DNA of 8,333 nt, taken from positions 1-8,333 of the forward strand of contig JANXEB010000036.1 in assembly GCA_025058985.1 (NCBI GenBank), read 5' to 3'. Of the stretch, positions 3,996 through 8,333 are shown piece by piece (the stretch's first letter is position 1; each line of letters starts with the position of its first letter). The translations under genes and the position numbers were made by a program. The notes under the pieces are model-generated. The model did not search any database and had not been told where the DNA came from. It saw only the letters and a list, made by a program, of their open reading frames with translations. The stretch comes from Candidatus Aenigmatarchaeota archaeon (lineage in GTDB: Archaea > Aenigmatarchaeota > Aenigmatarchaeia > CG10238-14 > SpSt-28).

Positions 3996-6915
3996 AATAA
4001 AGGAATATTGGGAAAAAAATAAAATTATAGAAAAGCTTACTTACTTTAAAAAAGGTAAAAGGACTTTTTTTCTTTTAGACGGACCGCCGTACGTTAATGC
4101 AACCCCACATGTCGGACATATAAAAACTATAGTTTTTAAAGATGTGTGGAGTAAATTTTACTTAATGAACAGATTAAATGTTATTTTTCAGCCAGGATTC
4201 GATTGTCACGGTTTACCAATAGAAAATATTGTAGAGAGGGAGTTGCAAATAAAGACTAAAAAAGAAATTGAAAACTTTGGAGTTGAAAGATTTATTGAAT
4301 TGTGTAGACAAAAAGCTAGTGGTAATGAAAAAATATGGCTAGAAGTTTATAGAAAAATTGGTGCATGGAGAGGATATTTTAAACCTTATTTAACCCTAGA
4401 AAATTATTATATCCAATCAGCTTGGTATGTCTTTAAAAAAATTTTCGAGAAAGGATTAGTATATCATGGAGAAAGAGCATATTTTTGGTGTCCTAGATGT
4501 GAAACAGCGCTTTCTGGTTATGAAGTTACTGATAGTTATGCCGATGTTTTAGATCCACACATATTTGTCAAATTTCCTTTGAAGGGTAAAGAAAAAGAAT
4601 ATGTTTTGGTTTTTACTACAACACCATGGACTTTGTTAAGTAATGTTGCAATAGCAGTGCATCCAAATGAAAAATATGTCAAAGTAGAATATAATGGAGA
4701 AAAGTTGATTTTAGCAGAAAAAAGAATTGAATATATTTTTAAAGAGTTGTTAAAGGATGAAAATTATAGAGTTATAGAAGTTTTTGAGGGAAAAAGCTTA
4801 GAAGGTTTAGAATATCTACCACTTATAGATTGTCCTCTTCAACAAAAAATTAATTTTAGAAAAATAATTCTATCAATTCCAATACTAAAATCAAAATCTT
4901 ATAAACACGGTGTGTTAGAAAAATCTGTTGAAATGAAAGGAGAATTTTTCGATTTCGTTAATGTTAACGAAGGTTCTGGTGTTGTTCATGTTGCTCCCGG
5001 CCACGGGCAAGAAGACTATTATATTGCACAGCATTATAACCTACCAGCATTTTCTCCAGTAGACAACAATGGAAAATTCACGGAAGAAGCTGGTAAATTC
5101 AATGGTATGTTTGTTAAAGATGCTGATAAATTGATAATAGAAGAGTTAAAAAATAAAAATTTACTCCTTTATTTTAAATACATTACACATTCTTACCCAT
5201 TATGTTGGAGATGTAAGTCTTATTTAATATTTAGATTAACAAAGCAATGGTTCATATCGGTTGATAAAATAAAAGAAAAAATGCTTTCTGAAAACGAAAA
5301 AGTTAAGTGGTTACCGAGTTTTGCTAAGGATAGATTTAGAAATTGGGTAAAGGATGCTATTGATTGGTGCATTTCTAGACAAAGGTTTTGGGGAATACCA
5401 ATTCCTGTTTGGATATGTGAAAGTTGTAATCAAATCATTGTCATAGGTAGTGTAGATGAACTTTTGCAAAAAGCAATTGATGTAAATGTTCTAGATGATT
5501 TACACAAACATGTAGTTGATAAGATAATCATAAAATGTAATGCTTGTGGTGGAAAAGCTAAAAGAATTCCGGATATTTTTGATGTTTGGTATGATAGTGG
5601 TGTTGCTCCTTTTGCATCCATAGGTTATCCTTTCTTAACTAAAAAATTTAGGATTGTTGATTTAATAGATGAAAGCCAAGATCAAATAAGAGGATGGTTT
5701 TATACTTTGATGTTTGTTTCAGTTGCTTTTATTGATAAAGCTCCATACAAGACTGTTTGTATGAACGGTTGGGTTTTAGATGAAAAAGGAGAAAAAATGA
5801 GTAAGAGTTTGGGGAATGTGATAGACGCAAGTTATGCTATAGAAAAAATACCGGTGGATGTTTTAAGATTTTATTATTGTTATGGGAATGCTCCTTGGGA
5901 ACAACAAAACTTTAGTTTTAAGGTTATAGATGAATTGAGAAGACAGTTTAACATATTTTTAAATTGTTTTGAGTTTTTTAAAATGTACAAACATGAAAAC
6001 TGGAAATTTTCTCTAGAAAATTTAGAAATTGAGGATTTATGGATTTTATCAAAGGTTAATACATTAATAAAGAATTCCAATAGATACATTAAAAATTTTG
6101 AATTCAATAAATTTGGTAAAAGTTTTTTAGATTTTGTCGTAAATGATTTAAGCAGGTTTTACATTAAGAAAATTAGAGATAGAGTATGGATTTATGCAGA
6201 AGAAAAAAGTAAAAATGCAGCTATTTCAACTCTTTACTATGTTATAATTAGTTTAGTAAAGCTATTAGCTCCTATAGCGCCGTTTATATCAGAAAAAATT
6301 TATCTAGAAATTGGTTTAGATAAAAAAGAATCTATATTTGAAGAGAGATATCCTAAGGTTGATAAAAAGTTCATAAATAAAAAACTAGAAAGAGAAATGG
6401 AGGAAGTTAAAAAAATTATTAATAATGTACTTTCATTAAGAGAAAAGGCAAAAATAAAACTAAGATGGCCTTTGAAAAAAATAGTGGTGAAGACAAGAGG
6501 CAAAAAGATTAAAAACTTGATCACTAATTATGGAGAAATTATAAAGAATATGTGTAATGCTAAGGAGATAGTTTTTGTCAAAAAATTTGAAGATAAAAAT
6601 TATGTTGGGGAAGAATTAGAAAAGTTAAGTATATATATACCAATAACTTTAGATGAAGAAATAAAAAAAGAAGCGTTTTTAAGAGAGTTGATAAGAAATA
6701 TTCAAGAAAATAGAAAAAAGTTAAAGTTAAAGGTCGATCAAAAAGTTGATATTTATTTAGATAAAAAATCAGCATTTATTGAGATAATAGAAAGTAATAT
6801 AGAAAAAGTTTGTAAAGAAGTTAATGCATCAACTATTCTAATTAAAGAAAATCTCACAGAATGTTTTGAGTTAGATTTTGAAAATAAAAAAATTTATTAT
6901 AAAATTATTGTTTAA
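3967..6915 (+). CDS. ileS: Isoleucyl-tRNA synthetase, archaeal type
   Basis: IleRS activates isoleucine with ATP, charges tRNA-Ile and hydrolyses mischarged Val-tRNA. Numbered from the start chosen here (982 residues): PPYVNATPHVGH with the HIGH-type motif at 48-51; a CPRC pair at 175-178; the CP1 editing domain with TTTPWTL (217-223) and GSGVVHVAPGHGQEDY (from 336) containing the conserved aspartate; CWRC at 413-416; WCISRQRFWGIP; further CxxC pairs at 484-487 and 524-527; DVWYDSG (539-545); KMSKS (610-614); then an anticodon-binding domain with DLSRFYIKKIRDRVW and LAPIAPFISEKIY. All signatures are intact. An ATG eight codons earlier (3943) is possible, but MLDLKKIENEIKEYW at 3967 matches the usual IleRS N-terminus and gives a smaller overlap with the upstream gene (29 rather than 53 bases). 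The stop overlaps the convergent MinD-like gene's stop in TTAA. Confidence 0.96.
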   Translation: MLDLKKIENEIKEYWEKNKIIEKLTYFKKGKRTFFLLDGPPYVNATPHVGHIKTIVFKDVWSKFYLMNRLNVIFQPGFDCHGLPIENIVERELQIKTKKEIENFGVERFIELCRQKASGNEKIWLEVYRKIGAWRGYFKPYLTLENYYIQSAWYVFKKIFEKGLVYHGERAYFWCPRCETALSGYEVTDSYADVLDPHIFVKFPLKGKEKEYVLVFTTTPWTLLSNVAIAVHPNEKYVKVEYNGEKLILAEKRIEYIFKELLKDENYRVIEVFEGKSLEGLEYLPLIDCPLQQKINFRKIILSIPILKSKSYKHGVLEKSVEMKGEFFDFVNVNEGSGVVHVAPGHGQEDYYIAQHYNLPAFSPVDNNGKFTEEAGKFNGMFVKDADKLIIEELKNKNLLLYFKYITHSYPLCWRCKSYLIFRLTKQWFISVDKIKEKMLSENEKVKWLPSFAKDRFRNWVKDAIDWCISRQRFWGIPIPVWICESCNQIIVIGSVDELLQKAIDVNVLDDLHKHVVDKIIIKCNACGGKAKRIPDIFDVWYDSGVAPFASIGYPFLTKKFRIVDLIDESQDQIRGWFYTLMFVSVAFIDKAPYKTVCMNGWVLDEKGEKMSKSLGNVIDASYAIEKIPVDVLRFYYCYGNAPWEQQNFSFKVIDELRRQFNIFLNCFEFFKMYKHENWKFSLENLEIEDLWILSKVNTLIKNSNRYIKNFEFNKFGKSFLDFVVNDLSRFYIKKIRDRVWIYAEEKSKNAAISTLYYVIISLVKLLAPIAPFISEKIYLEIGLDKKESIFEERYPKVDKKFINKKLEREMEEVKKIINNVLSLREKAKIKLRWPLKKIVVKTRGKKIKNLITNYGEIIKNMCNAKEIVFVKKFEDKNYVGEELEKLSIYIPITLDEEIKKEAFLRELIRNIQENRKKLKLKVDQKVDIYLDKKSAFIEIIESNIEKVCKEVNASTILIKENLTECFELDFENKKIYYKIIV
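6880..6905 (-). terminator. T-rich tract downstream of the MinD-like gene (inside the IleRS 3' end)
   Basis: On the minus strand, the DNA just past the MinD-like stop reads through a T-rich stretch that includes a run of seven T (complement of 6886-6892). Archaeal RNA polymerase can terminate at oligo-T without a hairpin, so this could end the MinD-like transcript within the last codons of ileS. It is also ordinary lysine-rich coding sequence, so the evidence is weak. Confidence 0.3.
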
Positions 6916-7646
6916 ACAGAAAGCTCTTCAACAGAGAGTTTAATTTTTGATTTTTTTAAACTATCAAAGAATCTTAAGATTTTATAGAAAAATTTTTCTT
7001 TATATTTACTTAATAAAAGTTTGTGAGCTATTTCAAAAATTTGTTTTGATGATAAAGAGTATTTTTTATAAAAAACAACTGGTAATCTATAGTAAATACT
7101 TTCTTGAACACTTTCATCATAGTTAACTTTACCCAAAACTTCAACTCCTAAAAAATTTGATATACTTTGTTCATCTATTTCCATGCCTGTCGGTAAAAAG
7201 TTTATAACAACGTAGGTTTTCCTTACAATATTTTTTAAAAAATTTTTTAACTCTATTAGTTCTTCTTTATATGGTAGTGAAATAAAAATAATTTCATCAA
7301 ATAATTCGCAGTGTTTCATTATTGTTTTACAGCTAATGTCGAAAATTAAAATATCAAATTTTTTTTCTTCTTCTAGTTTTGTTAAAAGTAAATTAATTGC
7401 TTCTCTACTTAGCTCTACTTCACCTTTATAAACCAATATAGATAGACCTTCAAAGTATGTTATATAATTGTCTACGACTTTTTTTTCTAATAAAAAATTC
7501 TCTAAGTAGTTTTTTGTAGGAATTTTTAAGTTCTCTAGAACAGCTATAGCATTTTTACCCATTTCTCTAAGTGCGTAGGAAAGCGAAAAGCTAAAAAATG
7601 TTCTTCCGACACCAGTTTTCATGGAAGATATTGCTATTTTTCTCAT
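6912..7646 (-). CDS. MinD/ParA-like P-loop protein with degenerate nucleotide-binding site
   Basis: The 244-residue protein follows the MinD/CpaE/ParA fold from end to end. A deviant Walker A region, KTGVGRT, lies at 10-16 (canonical KGGVGKT); DILIFDIS at 98-105 is the Walker B-like strand; VVINFLPTG is at 146-154; LGVEVLGKVNYDESVQESI (166-184) and a PVV segment match the MinD C-terminal half. The signature lysine K10 is kept, but the P-loop lysine is R15. The D-x-D after strand 2, which supplies the catalytic aspartate, reads L-E-N (37-39). ATP hydrolysis is therefore probably weak or lost. The C-terminus (about 214-236) is basic with aromatic and aliphatic residues in a helical pattern, like a membrane-targeting helix. 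It is divergent from tmk and convergent with ileS. Its partner is unknown: cell-division placement or pilus localisation are both possible. The family call is firm; the activity call is inference. Confidence 0.85.
   Translation of the reverse strand: MRKIAISSMKTGVGRTFFSFSLSYALREMGKNAIAVLENLKIPTKNYLENFLLEKKVVDNYITYFEGLSILVYKGEVELSREAINLLLTKLEEEKKFDILIFDISCKTIMKHCELFDEIIFISLPYKEELIELKNFLKNIVRKTYVVINFLPTGMEIDEQSISNFLGVEVLGKVNYDESVQESIYYRLPVVFYKKYSLSSKQIFEIAHKLLLSKYKEKFFYKILRFFDSLKKSKIKLSVEELSV
6943..6957 (+). terminator. T-rich tract downstream of IleRS (inside the MinD-like 3' end)
   Basis: About 28 bases past the ileS stop, the plus strand has T5 (6944-6948) and T7 (6951-6957) runs separated by GA. 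This is a plausible archaeal intrinsic oligo-T terminator for the membrane protein/ileS transcript. It encodes lysines of the convergent gene, so coincidence cannot be excluded. No stem-loop is evident. Confidence 0.35.
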
Positions 7647-7673
7647 AAATTTTTGATTAATAAAAATTAATTA
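7647..7673. promoter_or_regulatory. 27-bp divergent promoter region (MinD-like gene versus thymidylate kinase)
   Basis: Again exactly 27 bases separate the two opposing ATG codons, and all but one are A/T. For a leaderless tmk transcript the TATA box would fall on CATAAATTT (7644-7652). For the MinD-like gene it would fall around TTAATTAA (7668-7675) read on the other strand. Each box would overlap the opposite gene's initiation codon. No ribosome-binding site is possible in this space for either gene without entering the other's coding sequence. Confidence 0.5.
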
Positions 7674-8291
7674 ATGTTCATAGTGTTTGAAGGTATAGAC
7701 GGATCAGGGAAAACTACACAATCTAAGTTATTGGTAAATTATTTGAAGAAGCTTAACAAAAAAGTATTTTTAACAAAAGAGCCAACATATAAAATTGCTG
7801 GGAATGTTATAAAAAAGGCTTTAGATGGTAGAAAAAAACTAAATAGTTTGGCTATTCAGTTATTAATGATGGCGGAAAGATCTGAACATACGGAAGAAAT
7901 AGTTAAAATGCTAAAAAAAGGATATTTTGTTATATGCGACAGATACTTCTTTTCAACGATAGCTTACGGATCTGCTGAAAATAAAAACTTATACGACGCA
8001 CTATTTGACTTTAATTTAAAACTATTTCCTTTACCAAACGTACTAATATATTTAAAAGTAAGGCCAGAAATTGCCATAAAAAGAATAAAAAAAGGAAGGA
8101 AGATATTTGAAAAACTTAATTTACTGAAAAAAATAGAAGAAAAATACGAAGAAATTCTGAAAGACAGAAGAATAAACAAGATAGTAAAAATTATTAAGAT
8201 AAACGGAGAGAAAAGTATAAAAAACGTATATGAAGATATAATCAAAGAAATAAATAAAGTTTTCGTAAAATATGAAAGAAAAAATGTTTAA
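7674..8291 (+). CDS. tmk: Thymidylate kinase (dTMP kinase)
   Basis: The enzyme phosphorylates dTMP to dTDP with ATP, a required step towards dTTP for DNA synthesis, in the cytoplasm. The 205-residue length is normal. Visible motifs are the P-loop FEGIDGSGKTTQ (5-16, with GIDGSGKT at 7-14), TKEPT (34-38) in the dTMP-binding region, MMAERSEH (65-72), the DRY motif with CDRYFFSTIAYG (88-99), and the lid region after LKVRPEIAIKRI with basic residues. The EPT form, rather than the bacterial EPGGT, seems usual for archaeal members as far as I recall. The start is set by the standard MFIVFEGIDG N-terminus, directly after the 27-base divergent spacer with no room for a leader. The end overlaps a following reading frame by 8 or 20 bases, so it may be the first gene of an operon continuing to the right. 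Confidence 0.95.
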   Translation: MFIVFEGIDGSGKTTQSKLLVNYLKKLNKKVFLTKEPTYKIAGNVIKKALDGRKKLNSLAIQLLMMAERSEHTEEIVKMLKKGYFVICDRYFFSTIAYGSAENKNLYDALFDFNLKLFPLPNVLIYLKVRPEIAIKRIKKGRKIFEKLNLLKKIEEKYEEILKDRRINKIVKIIKINGEKSIKNVYEDIIKEINKVFVKYERKNV

Positions 8292-8333
8292 AAGAATATT
8301 ATCCGAAAAATCAAGAGAAAATATTAAGAAATT
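8272..8333 (+). CDS. Start of a further gene downstream of tmk (partial, right edge)
   Basis: A reading frame in a different phase from tmk opens with ATG at 8272 (MKEKMFKRILSEKSRENIKK) and stays open to the window edge. A second in-frame ATG at 8284 would overlap tmk by eight bases (ATGTTTAA), the same kind of junction as between the OB-fold and TctA-like genes on the other strand. A stop at 8266-8268 limits the start to these ATGs or later. Only about 20 lysine-rich residues are visible, too few to name a family. The gene is supported mainly by the genome's habit of overlapping genes. Confidence 0.4.
   Translation, partial: MKEKMFKRILSEKSRENIKK

Noticed and set aside
7964..8245. Minus-strand frame inside tmk
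   Set aside because: It is antisense to an intact thymidylate kinase; its Phe/Ile/Ser-rich composition is typical of a shadow of lysine-rich coding DNA.
1..8333. tRNA, rRNA, CRISPR arrays, insertion sequences or integration sites
   Set aside because: I saw no cloverleaf-like sequence, spaced direct repeats, transposase frames or terminal inverted repeats, and there is almost no noncoding space for them.

Overview
The window looks like a compact, AT-rich archaeal chromosome segment, most likely from a small-genome DPANN-type lineage. The archaeal markers are translation factor aIF2-gamma with its zinc knuckle, an archaeal-type isoleucyl-tRNA synthetase, and a pilin whose N-terminus is of the archaeal class III type. 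Base composition is low in GC throughout, and no bacterial-type ribosome-binding sites stand out. The pilin N-terminus and the small coiled-coil protein next to aIF2-gamma resemble proteins I recall from Aenigmarchaeota, Woesearchaeota and related groups. That placement is from memory and is tentative.

Layout. From 3401 down to base 1, five genes run on the minus strand as one apparent operon: a coiled-coil protein, aIF2-gamma, a type IV pilin, a membrane-anchored OB-fold protein, and a TctA/DUF112-family membrane protein that runs off the left edge. Four of these junctions involve overlaps of 4, 10 and 8 bases or a 15-base gap. From 3429 to 6915, two plus-strand genes follow: a four-helix membrane protein of unknown function and IleRS, which overlap by 29 bases if the better IleRS start is used. 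Converging on IleRS from the right is a MinD/ParA-like protein (7646 to 6912); the two stop codons overlap in TTAA. Divergent from it is thymidylate kinase (7674-8291), followed by the first codons of another gene that runs off the right edge. Noncoding DNA adds up to about 69 of 8333 bases.

The genes combine housekeeping functions (initiator tRNA delivery, isoleucine charging, dTDP synthesis) with cell-surface functions (pilin, surface OB-fold, TctA-like membrane protein). Three points stand out. The pilin/OB-fold/TctA trio is translationally interlocked. The MinD-like protein has lost the P-loop lysine and the usual switch I aspartate. Both divergent promoters are exactly 27 bases from start codon to start codon, so each gene's TATA box would have to lie over the other gene's start. 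There are no tRNA or rRNA genes, CRISPR arrays, insertion sequences or obvious horizontally acquired islands.
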